Shown here: positions 45,681 through 53,502 of the stretch, in pieces
Numbering within the stretch: the first letter of the stretch is position 1
Layout: every line of letters starts with the position of its first letter
DNA from: Methylocystis sp.
GTDB taxonomy: Bacteria; Pseudomonadota; Alphaproteobacteria; Rhizobiales; Beijerinckiaceae
Length of the DNA: 64,000 nucleotides
Assembly: GCA_016178015.1 (NCBI GenBank)
Contig: JACOUB010000045.1
Coordinates: forward strand, 1-64,000
Direction: 5' to 3'
Notes under the pieces: generated by a model
Seen by the model: the letters and a program-made list of their open reading frames with translations, nothing else
The model's database searches: none
What the model was told of the DNA's origin: nothing
Program-made: the position numbers and the translations under genes

Positions 45681-48600
45681 ATGAGATTCCAACGGCTGCG
45701 CCTTCTCGGCTTCAAGAGCTTCTGCGAGGCTGCCGACTTCGTGATCGAGCCGGGTCTTACCGGCGTGGTCGGGCCGAACGGCTGCGGCAAGTCCAATCTC
45801 GCCGAGGCCCTGCGCTGGGTCATGGGCGAGAATTCCTACAAGAACATGCGCGGGTCGGGGATGGACGACGTCATCTTCGCAGGCGGCGGCAGCCGTCCGG
45901 CGCGCAATCTTGCGGAAGTCGGTCTCGTTCTCGACAACTCGCGCCGCGCCGCGCCGGCCGCTTTCAATGATTGCGACACCATCGAGGTGTCGCGCCGCAT
46001 CGAGCGCGAGGCGGGCTCCGTCTATCGCATCAACGGGCGCGAGGTGCGCGCCCGCGACGTGCAGCTTTTGTTTGCCGACGCCTCTACGGGAGCGCGCTCG
46101 CCGTCGCTGGTGCGGCAGGGCCAAATCGGCGAAATCATCGCGGCCAAGCCGCAGGCGCGCCGGCGCATCTTGGAGGAGGCGGCGGGCGTCGCCGGCCTGC
46201 ATTCCCGCCGCCACGAGGCCGAGCTGCGCCTTGCCGCCGCCTCGGAAAATCTGACCCGGCTCGAGGATGTGCTCAAGCAGGTCGAAGACCAAGCCGACGG
46301 CCTGAAGCGGCAGGCGCGGCAGGCGGCGCGTTACCGCGCGCTGGCGGCGCAGATTCGCAAGAACGAGGCGCTGGCCGCGCTGATCGCCCACCGTCTCGCG
46401 GCGAACCTCGTCGATCAGGCCGAGCGCAAGCTCCAGGGGGATATTCGCCTGGTCGGCGAGCGCACGCTGACGCAGGCGGAGGCGGCGCGCCTGCAGGCCG
46501 TCGCTGCGCATGCCTTGCCGCCGCTGCGGGAACGAGAGGCGGAGGCGGGCGCGGCCCTGCACCGACTGGTGGTGGCGCGCGAGGCGATCGACGCCGAGGA
46601 GAAGCGCGCTCACGAGCGCATCGCCGAGCTGACGCGCCACAGCGAACAATTTGTCCACGATCTGGAGCGCGAGCGCGCGCTGATCGAGGACGCCGCCGAA
46701 GTGGCGCAGCGTCTGGAGGAGGAGCGCGCCGAGCTCGTCAATCAGGATGCGCAAGGGTCGGAGCGCGAGGCGCAGGCGCGTGAGCGCCTTGCGGAGGCCG
46801 AGGCGTTGCTGGCGCAAGCCGAGGCGGAGCTTGCGTCCGCGCAGGCTTTGCTCGCCGGCGTCAGCGCCCAGCGCGCGGCGCTCGAGGCCGCGTTGCGCGA
46901 GGAGCATCAGCGCGTCGCGCGGTTCGAGGCGGAACTGACGCGCCTGGAGACGGAATTCGCGCTCATCGCCGGACAGGGCGGCGGCGAGGAAGCAGCAAAG
47001 CTCGAGGCGGCCTACGAGGCTTTGAACGAGGACGCGCGCGAGGCTGACGGCGCGGCCCTGGCCAGCGAGGGCGCGCACGCGACGGCGCGCGCCGCCGAGG
47101 CGGCGGCGCGAGGCCCCTGGCAGGAGGCTTCAAACCGCGCGCAACGGCTCGAGACCGAGGTGCGCACGCTCGAAAAGCTGCTGCAAGCGGGAACGGGCGG
47201 CCTGTGGGCGCCCATCGTCGAGGCGATCAGCGTCGCCAAGGGTTACGAGACGGCGCTTGGCGCGGCGCTGGGCGACGATCTCGAGGCGTCCGCCGAAACT
47301 TCCGCGCCGGCGCATTGGGCGATGACCTCGGGCGCCGACGATCCGCCGCTGCCGCCCGGCGTCGCGCCGCTCGCCACACTGGCGCAGGCGCCGCCGGCGC
47401 TCGCCCGCCGCCTCGCGCAGATCGGCGTCGTGTTGCGGAGCGAAGGCGCGGCCTTGCGGAGCCTGTTGCAGCCGGGCCAGCGGCTCGTCTCCAAGGAAGG
47501 CGATCTGTGGCGCTGGGACGGCTTCACCCAGGCCGCCGAGGCGCCGACCGCCGCCGCGCGCCGGCTCGTCGAGAAGAACCGGCTCGCCGATTTGCGGCAG
47601 GAGGCCGCCTTGGCGCGCCAGCTCGCTGACGCCGCCGCCGATCAAGCGCAGGCGGCGCAGGCCGTCTTGCGCGACGCGGCTTTGCAAGAAAGCCAAGCCC
47701 GCGAGGCGCAGCGGCGCGCGCGCGCGCAAGCGGAGGAGGCGCGCGAACGCCATGCCGCCGCGGCGCGCCGCCAGGCGCAGATCGCCTTACGTCTCTCGGC
47801 GCTGGCGGAGGCCAAGGCGCAAATCGTCGCCAATCGTGACGAAGCGGCGCACAAGCGCGGCGCCGCCGCAGAGGCGCTCGACGAACTCGATGCGGAGGCC
47901 TCGCTCGCCGGCGCTCTCGAGCATGTCCGCGCCAAGGCGACGGCCGAGCGGGCGCAGCTCGGCGAAGCGCGCGCGGCGCTCGCCTCCTTGCGTCACGAGG
48001 GCGAGGCCCGCGCCGCCCGCAAACAGGCGATCATGCGCGAACTCGCCTCCTGGATGGAGCGGCGCGACAAGGCGCAAGATCGGCTCGCCGAGCTGGAGGC
48101 GCGTCTTCAGGCCGCGCGCGCCGAGCAGCAGAGGTTGAGCGACGCGCCCGAGGTTTTCTTGCAGCAGCGGCGCGCGCTGATGAGCAGCCTGGAGGCCGCC
48201 GAGGCGGCCCGCCGCGCGGCGTCCGACGCGCGCGCCGGCGCCGAGACTGCGCTTGCCGACGCCGACCGCGCTTCGCGCGTCGCGCTCGAGGCGATGAGCG
48301 CCGCGCGCGAGGAGAAAGCGCGCAGCGAGGCGCAGCTGGAGGGGGCGCGTCAGCGCGCAGCCGACGTCGAACACGCCATCGCCGTGGAGCTGGGCGCGAC
48401 GCCGCAGGCGCTCGCCGAACTGGCGGGCGTCGGCGCCGACGCCGAGCTTCCCCCTCTCGAGCAGATCGAGAGCCGGCTCGAACAGCTCAAAGCCGTTCGC
48501 GAACGGCTGGGGCCCGTCAATCTGCGCGCCGAGCAGGAACTCGCCGAGGTCGAGGCGCAGCGCGACAAGATGATCGCCGAGCGCGACGACTTAAGCGAAG

Positions 48601-49133
48601 CGATCAAGAAACTGCGCGGCGCCATCGCCAGCCTCAACAGGGAGGGACGCGAGCGCCTGCTCTTAGCCTTCGACGTGGTCAACGCCCATTTCAAGGAGCT
48701 GTTCGTCTCCCTGTTCGGCGGCGGCGCGGCGGAGCTGCAACTCGTCGAGAGCGACGATCCCTTGGAGGCGGGCCTCGAGATTCTGGCCCGCCCGCCCGGC
48801 AAGAAGCCGCACACCATGACGCTGTTGTCGGGCGGCGAACAGGCGCTCACCGCGCTGTCGCTGATCTTCGCGGTGTTCCTGACCAACCCGTCGCCGATCT
48901 GCGTGCTCGACGAGGTGGACGCGCCGCTCGACGACGCCAATGTCGAGCGCTTCTGCGACCTCTTGGACCAGATGCGCAACAAGACGGACACCCGCTTCGT
49001 CGCCATCACCCACAACCCGATCACCATGGCGCGCATGGACCGGCTGTTCGGCGTGACCATGGCCGAGCGCGGCGTCTCCCAACTCGTGTCGGTCGATCTC
49101 GTCGAGGCGGAGAGGTTCGTGAAGGCGAGTTGA
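45681..49133 (+). CDS. smc: Chromosome segregation protein SMC
   Basis: A 1150-residue structural-maintenance-of-chromosomes ATPase. Walker A GPNGCGKS at 31-38, two long Ala/Glu/Arg-rich coiled coils flanking a hinge (about residues 510-640, beginning GGLWAPIVEAI), the ABC signature LLSGGEQALTALS at 1049 onward, and Walker B ICVLDEVDAPLDD near 1073-1085. It folds and separates chromosomes with ScpA/ScpB kleisin proteins (not the mutase named scpA in this window). The start at 45681 is ATG at the natural N-terminus. Strong mirror-strand open frames over the coiled coils come from repetitive Ala/Glu codons. Confidence 0.97.
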   Translation: MRFQRLRLLGFKSFCEAADFVIEPGLTGVVGPNGCGKSNLAEALRWVMGENSYKNMRGSGMDDVIFAGGGSRPARNLAEVGLVLDNSRRAAPAAFNDCDTIEVSRRIEREAGSVYRINGREVRARDVQLLFADASTGARSPSLVRQGQIGEIIAAKPQARRRILEEAAGVAGLHSRRHEAELRLAAASENLTRLEDVLKQVEDQADGLKRQARQAARYRALAAQIRKNEALAALIAHRLAANLVDQAERKLQGDIRLVGERTLTQAEAARLQAVAAHALPPLREREAEAGAALHRLVVAREAIDAEEKRAHERIAELTRHSEQFVHDLERERALIEDAAEVAQRLEEERAELVNQDAQGSEREAQARERLAEAEALLAQAEAELASAQALLAGVSAQRAALEAALREEHQRVARFEAELTRLETEFALIAGQGGGEEAAKLEAAYEALNEDAREADGAALASEGAHATARAAEAAARGPWQEASNRAQRLETEVRTLEKLLQAGTGGLWAPIVEAISVAKGYETALGAALGDDLEASAETSAPAHWAMTSGADDPPLPPGVAPLATLAQAPPALARRLAQIGVVLRSEGAALRSLLQPGQRLVSKEGDLWRWDGFTQAAEAPTAAARRLVEKNRLADLRQEAALARQLADAAADQAQAAQAVLRDAALQESQAREAQRRARAQAEEARERHAAAARRQAQIALRLSALAEAKAQIVANRDEAAHKRGAAAEALDELDAEASLAGALEHVRAKATAERAQLGEARAALASLRHEGEARAARKQAIMRELASWMERRDKAQDRLAELEARLQAARAEQQRLSDAPEVFLQQRRALMSSLEAAEAARRAASDARAGAETALADADRASRVALEAMSAAREEKARSEAQLEGARQRAADVEHAIAVELGATPQALAELAGVGADAELPPLEQIESRLEQLKAVRERLGPVNLRAEQELAEVEAQRDKMIAERDDLSEAIKKLRGAIASLNREGRERLLLAFDVVNAHFKELFVSLFGGGAAELQLVESDDPLEAGLEILARPPGKKPHTMTLLSGGEQALTALSLIFAVFLTNPSPICVLDEVDAPLDDANVERFCDLLDQMRNKTDTRFVAITHNPITMARMDRLFGVTMAERGVSQLVSVDLVEAERFVKAS

Positions 49134-49149
49134 AGGGGCTGGTTAATCA

Positions 49150-49196
49150 TGTGCAGCCATTGCGCAAAACTTCTCTTGCAACTGTGCAGCCATTGC
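49150..49196 (+). promoter_or_regulatory. 14-bp direct repeat before the DUF4160/DUF2442 pair
   Basis: TGTGCAGCCATTGC occurs at 49150-49163 and again at 49183-49196, start-to-start distance 33 bases, which is about three helical turns. It lies 34 bases upstream of the first gene of the pair and is a good candidate operator. Confidence 0.5.
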
Positions 49197-49229
49197 ACTA
49201 TGTCCTGCTCCTGAGTGGAAGGTCGGGCG

Positions 49230-49466
49230 ATGCCCGAGATCGTCCGGCTGAAGCGATGCAGGATTTGCGTCTACCCGGGAGATCATCGGCCCCCTCACTT
49301 CCATGTGAGAGGCTCGGGATGGAGAGTAGCCGTCGATCTCGTGACGTTCCAAGTTCGAGGACGCGGAGAGAAACTCGCCATAGAGGAGGCGATCGCATGG
49401 GCAAGGGCGCCCGATAACGGCTTTCGGCTTGCCCATGAATGGAGAAGGCTCAATGAACGCGAGTGA
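49230..49466 (+). CDS. DUF4160 family protein
   Basis: A 78-residue protein with the motif HRPPHFHVRGSGWRVAVDL, the core of DUF4160. It also has two Cys near the N-terminus (RCRICVY). DUF4160 proteins are usually paired with DUF2442 proteins and are suspected toxins. The start at 49230 follows ATG; its 3' end overlaps the next gene by 14 bases, so the pair is translationally coupled. Confidence 0.85.
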   Translation: MPEIVRLKRCRICVYPGDHRPPHFHVRGSGWRVAVDLVTFQVRGRGEKLAIEEAIAWARAPDNGFRLAHEWRRLNERE

Positions 49467-49941
49467 AGAATTTCTGGATACGGGCGCTGTCATGGCCCGC
49501 ATCGCCGAGATTCGCGTCGTTGGCCCCAGCACGCTCGAAATCGACTGGGCCGAAGGCATGCGGGCGGGCCGCAGGGATGTGCTCGATCTGACGCCTCTTG
49601 TTGGCAGCTATAAGGTCTATCGGCCTTTGCGCGGCGCCCCGGAATTATTTGCAACAGCTCGTCTGATCGAAGACGGCGACGTCGTGGCTTGGAGCGGCGC
49701 CGATCTGGAGATGACCGCCGAGCTTATCGAGACGCTCGCCGAGCAAGCGATGACTCCGGAAGATTTCGCGCGCTTTCTTGTAAAGAACAATCTGACGCAC
49801 GAAGCGGCCGCCGCTCTTCTGGGCCGTAGTCGGCGTCAGATCGAATACTATCTGGCGCGAGGACCAATCCCCCGCGTCGTCGCGTTGGCTTGCTTCGGCT
49901 ATGAGGCGTTCGCCGCCCGTCAACGGTCTGACGCGGCCTGA
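49453..49941 (+). CDS. DUF2442 protein with C-terminal helix-turn-helix
   Basis: A 162-residue protein. Residues 15-95 form a DUF2442 domain (RIAEIRVVGPSTLEIDW, DLTPLVGSY, PLRGAPELFATARL, VVAWSGADLEM). Residues 105-155 contain a helix-turn-helix (LTHEAAAALLGRSRRQIEYYLARG). A DNA-binding partner of DUF4160, so it could autoregulate the pair, perhaps through the direct repeat at 49150-49196. Toxin-antitoxin function is inferred from pairing. Confidence 0.85.
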   Translation: MNASEEFLDTGAVMARIAEIRVVGPSTLEIDWAEGMRAGRRDVLDLTPLVGSYKVYRPLRGAPELFATARLIEDGDVVAWSGADLEMTAELIETLAEQAMTPEDFARFLVKNNLTHEAAAALLGRSRRQIEYYLARGPIPRVVALACFGYEAFAARQRSDAA

Positions 49942-49968
49942 GCCCACCTCGTTCCTCGAGCGAGAGGA

Positions 49969-50060
49969 TTACGGCGCCAGTGCGCTAATTTCATCCTCGT
50001 CACGCTTTTTCGAAGTCTTCGGGCCGCGTTGGCCGGCGCGGAGGATGCGGCCGGTTTTTG
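49969..50060 (-). pseudogene. Transposase 3'-end remnant, copy 1 (Y1/RAYT-like)
   Basis: Read on the complement strand this segment encodes TGRILRAGQRGPKTSKKRDE then DEISALAP and a stop. It matches the second copy at 50920-51215 (same order TGRILRAGKRG...ISALSL stop). The string and the adjacent block in copy 2 resemble the C-terminal end of REP-associated Y1 transposases. Only about 30 codons remain. Confidence 0.5.
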
Positions 50061-50213
50061 ACGTGGCAAAGAAGTTCCCACACGGTTTGTAAGATTTATG
50101 CGCCAAAACCAGCCACATGATTTTTAAGGGATTTCATGTTGCAGAAAATTGGTGCAGAATGGCAGGGCTTTTCGCGCCCCTCGGGGCGGCCGTTTCGTGG
50201 TCGGATTTGCGCC

Positions 50214-50510
50214 GTGGATACGCAGGATATCATCGGTAGGCTGCGGGAGAATGAGGCGGCCTTGCGGGCGCAGGGCGTGGCGCATGCCGCCCTGTTCGGC
50301 TCTCGCGCGCGCGGCGACAACCGGCCCGACAGCGACATCGACATCATGGTCGAAATAGCGCCGGAGGCCCCCGTCGGCGTGTTTGAATATGTCGCCATCA
50401 CACAATATCTCGCCGACCTGTTTCCAAACCGCGTCGATGTGGCGAACCGCAGCAAGTTGAAAGCGCTCGTTCGGCCGTCCGCCGAACGAGAGGCGGTCTA
50501 TGCTTTCTAA
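50214..50510 (+). CDS. MntA-type nucleotidyltransferase antitoxin
   Basis: A 98-residue minimal nucleotidyltransferase with the catalytic pattern G29-S30...D41-x-D43 (GSRARGDNRPDSDIDIM). In MntA/HepT systems this protein AMPylates the HEPN toxin and so disarms it. The GTG at 50214 is preferred as start; an ATG 78 bases upstream gives an extra 26 residues that look unlike the family. It overlaps the HepT gene by 11 bases. Confidence 0.88.
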   Translation: MDTQDIIGRLRENEAALRAQGVAHAALFGSRARGDNRPDSDIDIMVEIAPEAPVGVFEYVAITQYLADLFPNRVDVANRSKLKALVRPSAEREAVYAF

Positions 50511-50853
50511 CAAGGCGCGTCTGGCGCTGTTCGATATTCGAGACAACGGCGAGCTGGCGCAGGAGTTTGTTGCAGGACCGTCTTTCGGGGCTTTCACCGC
50601 CGATCGACGCACAGTCTACGCGGCCACGCGCGCGCTCGAGATCATATCCGAAGCGGCGCGTCGCCTTCCCCAAGCCTTGCGCGACCGCCACCCCGAATTG
50701 CCGTGGCGCGCAATCATGGGCGCGGGAAATGTTTACCGCCACGACTATGACAACGTGGCCGAGGAATTTGTCTGGCGCACCCTGCACGAACATGTTCCCG
50801 TGTTTCTGGCCGTTGTCGCCGATGAAATAGCACGGCTCGGCGACACGCCATGA
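50500..50853 (+). CDS. HepT-like HEPN toxin (DUF86)
   Basis: A 117-residue helical protein of the DUF86/HepT family, translationally coupled to MntA. The DUF86 signatures VYAATRALEIISEAARRL and PWRAIMGAGNVYRHDYDNV are present. In canonical HepT the RNase motif is Rx4HxY; here the aligned block is GNVYRHDY with the Arg next to His, so the active site may be altered; H81 and the possible AMPylation Tyr Y83 remain. The gene looks complete. Confidence 0.87.
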   Translation: MLSNKARLALFDIRDNGELAQEFVAGPSFGAFTADRRTVYAATRALEIISEAARRLPQALRDRHPELPWRAIMGAGNVYRHDYDNVAEEFVWRTLHEHVPVFLAVVADEIARLGDTP

Positions 50854-50939
50854 TCTACGGCTACCCACGAGTCTCAAGGGACGGCCAGAGCGTTGGCGCG
50901 CAGGTGAAGCAGATCACAATTACAGTGACAGTGCGCTAA
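50850..50939 (+). pseudogene. Serine resolvase N-terminal stub
   Basis: From ATG 50850 the translation runs MIYGYPRVSRDGQSVGAQVKQ and then leaves the family, ending at a TAA at 50937. The start is very close to the N-terminus of Tn3-type resolvases/invertases, which read YGYARVSTxxQ, with the catalytic Ser in RVS kept. The rest of the gene is absent. It overlaps the HepT stop by four bases and runs into the transposase remnant on the other strand. Confidence 0.7.
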
Positions 50940-51215
50940 TTCCAGCCTCGTCGCGCTTTGTCGAAGTCTTCAGGCCGCGTTTGCCGGCGCGGAGGATGCG
51001 GCCGGTCGGTTCGCTCCAGGCTCGCGCGAAAGGTCGCGCCCGCCGAACGGGCGGCCGATGCTGTTGGCCCGCCGCAGACGCTCGAACGCGTGGAGATCTG
51101 GCTTTGCTTCAAGAAATGCGGCGATCGGCCCGAAACGTTCGGCTCCGGGACCGATGTTGGTCACGCCGTCGGGCTCGCCGGTCATTGAATGCGCTGTCAC
51201 CGTAATCCGCGACGC
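50920..51215 (-). pseudogene. Degenerate transposase, copy 2 (Y1/RAYT-like), 3' part
   Basis: Complement-strand pieces read PIAAFLEAKPDLHAFERLRR and ANSIGRPFG, then (after apparent frameshifts) FRASLERT and TGRILRAGKRG...ISALSL stop. This order resembles the C-terminal half of Y1/REP-associated transposases, where ERLRRAxxxGRPLG precedes GRxLRxxKRG. The reading frame is broken at least twice, so it is not functional. The last 75 bases are a near copy of 49969-50055, in the same direction, and the two bracket the mntA-hepT pair. Confidence 0.6.
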
Positions 51216-51238
51216 GTCTGGCGACCGCCTCTCGGGGG

Positions 51239-51490
51239 CTAGCGCCCTTGGCAAGCTTCGCGATATCTCCGGCAATTGCCCTGGCCCTGCTCGCCCAGCT
51301 CCTCCTTGTTGAGGCACGCTTGCCGCAATTCCCTGCAATCGCTTCGGTAGACAGATCGGCCTTGGTAGGAGCGATGGTAGCCAGGCTCTATTCGGATGCC
51401 TCCCGGCCCAAACTCAATACCCTGTGAGAACCCTGAAGTGGGAACGGCAAAGAGGGCCGCAGTAGCTATGGCGAGGACATAAGTGCGCAT
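51239..51490 (-). CDS. Small exported hypothetical protein
   Basis: An 83-residue protein with a signal peptide (residues 1-22, ending SGFSQ) and a Cys-containing C-terminus (SDCRELRQACLNKEELG...NCRRYREAC). GGAGGAG precedes the start. The four Cys in C-x6-C...C-x6-C spacing could form two disulfides. Function unknown. Composition is close to native. Confidence 0.7.
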   Translation of the reverse strand: MRTYVLAIATAALFAVPTSGFSQGIEFGPGGIRIEPGYHRSYQGRSVYRSDCRELRQACLNKEELGEQGQGNCRRYREACQGR

Positions 51491-51885
51491 GATCTCCTCC
51501 CGCTGCATCATCGCAAGGACAACCGCAGCGGAGCTGAATGGTTCCCCTGCCTCGCTTCATTTCATTCGCTGCCGGTTCGGCGCGGGATCGCGAGCCGTAT
51601 CCTTTTAATCGTCACGCCCGGTTTGCGTTGGTTCGCTGCTTTTCTCGCAGTCGCGAAAAATCCTTCCCCACGCAATCATCGCTTGATCGATATTGTCTTT
51701 ATTTTTCAATAGGTTTTGAGTCGCGAGCGCCGTCTTGACTTCACCTTGCCCCGCCCATATGTTGCGCGCGCTCGAAGCGGCTCGGTCGCGTCGATTTCCT
51801 TATCTCCTCGCCCCTCGTCAGACCATTCGCCGGCAATCATCTAACAACTCGCATCTTAAATCACGGCGCGAGGCGGAGAGAGCCG
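51491..51885. other. Intergenic region upstream of the ATP synthase F0 operon
   Basis: 395 bases between the small exported protein gene and atpI. It contains the predicted atp promoter at 51735-51763 and no gene that I can support. The AT-rich part 51680-51720 has no hairpin. Confidence 0.5.
51735..51763 (+). promoter_or_regulatory. Predicted atpI promoter
   Basis: TTGACT at 51735-51740, a 17-base spacer and TATGTT at 51758-51763, about 123 bases before the atpI start. The hexamers match the sigma-70-like consensus at 5/6 and 4/6. Confidence 0.5.
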
Positions 51886-52224
51886 ATGAGCAGTCCCGAA
51901 CAAGGCGACAGCGACGATTTGCGCGCGCGGCTGGCGGCGCTCTCCGCAAGCTTGCGGAAGCGCGAGGCGGAGCGGCGCGAAGATGGCGCCGGGACATCGC
52001 CGGTCGAGGGGTCGTTTGGACGGGCGATGAGCGTCGGGCTCACCGTTTTTTCCGAATTCGCAGCGGCGATCATTGTCGGCGCGGCGATCGGCTGGCAAGG
52101 CGATATCTGGTTCGGCACCGCGCCGTTGCTGCTGATCGTCTTCTTGCTGCTCGGAGCGGCGGCGGGATTTTGGAATGTCTATCGCGTCGCGGCGCCGAAA
52201 GAACCGCCGAGCGACGCGCCTTAA
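51886..52224 (+). CDS. atpI: ATP synthase protein I
   Basis: A 112-residue membrane protein with two hydrophobic segments (about residues 50-72 and 78-98) after a charged N-terminal part, a typical AtpI that helps assemble the c-ring. It is the first gene of the F0 cluster; atpB follows after 67 bases. The ATG at 51886 has GGAGAGAG nearby. Confidence 0.9.
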   Translation: MSSPEQGDSDDLRARLAALSASLRKREAERREDGAGTSPVEGSFGRAMSVGLTVFSEFAAAIIVGAAIGWQGDIWFGTAPLLLIVFLLLGAAAGFWNVYRVAAPKEPPSDAP

Positions 52225-52291
52225 AGACTAGCGGCGCGCAATTTGTAGCGCCGACGATGAAAGGGCCGGACTTAGCCGTCCGGGGCGGGCG

Positions 52292-53032
52292 ATGAATCCG
52301 ACCGAGCAGTTCGAGCTCACGCGCCTTGCGCCGATCCATCTGTTCGGCGTCGACGCCTCCTTCACCAACGCCGCGGCGTTCATGCTGCTTGCGGCGCTCG
52401 GCGTCGTCGCTTTGATGATGTTGGCCACCGCGCCGCGGGCGCTCGTGCCGGGCCGCGGACAGGCGCTTGCCGAAGCCCTCTACGAATTCGTCGCCAGCAC
52501 GGTGCGCTCCACGGCGGGCGCGGAGGGGATGCGCTTCTTTCCGTTCGTCTTCACGCTGTTTGCGTTTTTGCTGATCGCCAACCTCATCGGCCTCGTCCCT
52601 TACACGTTCTCGGTGACGAGCCAGATCGTCGTGACCTTCGCCTTCGCGGCGTTCGTGATTTCGACTGTCGTTCTTTACGGCTTCTGGCGCCACGGCTTCC
52701 GTTTCCTAAAACTGTTCCTGCCGTCGGGCGTGCCGGCGCCGGTGCTCCTCATCCTGGCGCCGATCGAGATCATCTCCTTCCTGTCGCGCCCGGTCTCGCT
52801 GTCGGTTCGACTGTTCGCCAACATGCTGGCCGGCCATATCACCTTGCAGGTGTTCGGCGGCTTCGTGCTGGTCCTCACCGGCGGCGGCATATGGGCGATT
52901 CTGGCGCCGATTCCGCTCTTTGCGACGGTCGCCATGTTCGCTCTCGAATTGCTCGTCGCCTGTCTGCAGGCGTTCGTCTTTGCGGTTTTGACTTGCGTCT
53001 ATCTCAATGACGCGATCCACCCGGGCCACTGA
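52292..53032 (+). CDS. atpB: ATP synthase F0 subunit a
   Basis: Membrane proton channel subunit, 246 residues, five or six membrane helices. The essential Arg is R173 in LSVRLFANMLAGH, next to the half-channels. The N-terminal HLFGVDASFTNAAAFML is typical of alphaproteobacteria. Confidence 0.96.
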   Translation: MNPTEQFELTRLAPIHLFGVDASFTNAAAFMLLAALGVVALMMLATAPRALVPGRGQALAEALYEFVASTVRSTAGAEGMRFFPFVFTLFAFLLIANLIGLVPYTFSVTSQIVVTFAFAAFVISTVVLYGFWRHGFRFLKLFLPSGVPAPVLLILAPIEIISFLSRPVSLSVRLFANMLAGHITLQVFGGFVLVLTGGGIWAILAPIPLFATVAMFALELLVACLQAFVFAVLTCVYLNDAIHPGH

Positions 53033-53084
53033 TAATTCATCAACAACAAATGGTCGCCCGTAACCAAGCCTGAAGCAGGAGAAC

Positions 53085-53312
53085 ATGATGGATTGGACTG
53101 CAGCAAAATACATCGGCGCGGGCCTCGCGGCGATCGGTTCGGGCGCCGCGGCGATCGGCGTCGGGTTGATTTTCGGCAATTTCGTCAATGGCGCGTTGCG
53201 CAATCCGTCGGCCGCCGCCGGCCAGTTCACCAACGCCATCATCGGCGCGGCGCTCGCCGAGGGCCTCGGCATCTTCGCCTTCCTTATCGCCATTCTGCTC
53301 TACCTGAAGTAA
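53085..53312 (+). CDS. atpE: ATP synthase F0 subunit c
   Basis: Proteolipid of 75 residues that makes the rotor ring. Two helices with the loop RNPSAAAG, and the proton-carrying Glu at E59 in [13 protein letters not shown]. Two successive Met codons are possible starts (53085, 53088). A palindromic repeat follows before the b' gene. Confidence 0.96.
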   Translation: MMDWTAAKYIGAGLAAIGSGAAAIGVGLIFGNFVNGALRNPSAAAGQFTNAIIGAALAEGLGIFAFLIAILLYLK

Positions 53313-53333
53313 GACGCTCCAATGACAGCAAAT

Positions 53334-53440
53334 CCTTCTCCCGCGTTGCGGGAGAAGGCAGCGCGCGAATGCGCGACGGATGAGGGCCCTCACCCGACCC
53401 GGCTTCGCCGGGCCACCCTCTCCCGCTTTGCGGGAGAGGG
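53334..53440. repeat. Family C palindromic repeat, copy 4, inside the atp operon
   Basis: CCTTCTCCCGCGTTGCGGGA... at 53334-53358 and CCCTCTCCCGCTTTGCGGGA... at 53416-53440, each a hairpin, with GCGCGAATGCGCG and CGGCTTCGCCGGG between. It sits between atpE and the b' gene, 22 bases after the atpE stop. Confidence 0.88.
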
Positions 53441-53502
53441 ACGTCGTCCCGCCCGCCGCCCGCGCGGGCGCGTCAACTGATTCGTAAAGTTTCGGAGTCG
53501 TC

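Noticed and set aside
45564-47078. A 504-codon complement frame over the smc coiled coil
   Set aside because: Ala/Glu/Arg-rich coiled-coil codons lack stops on the other strand; no motif, and smc is certain.
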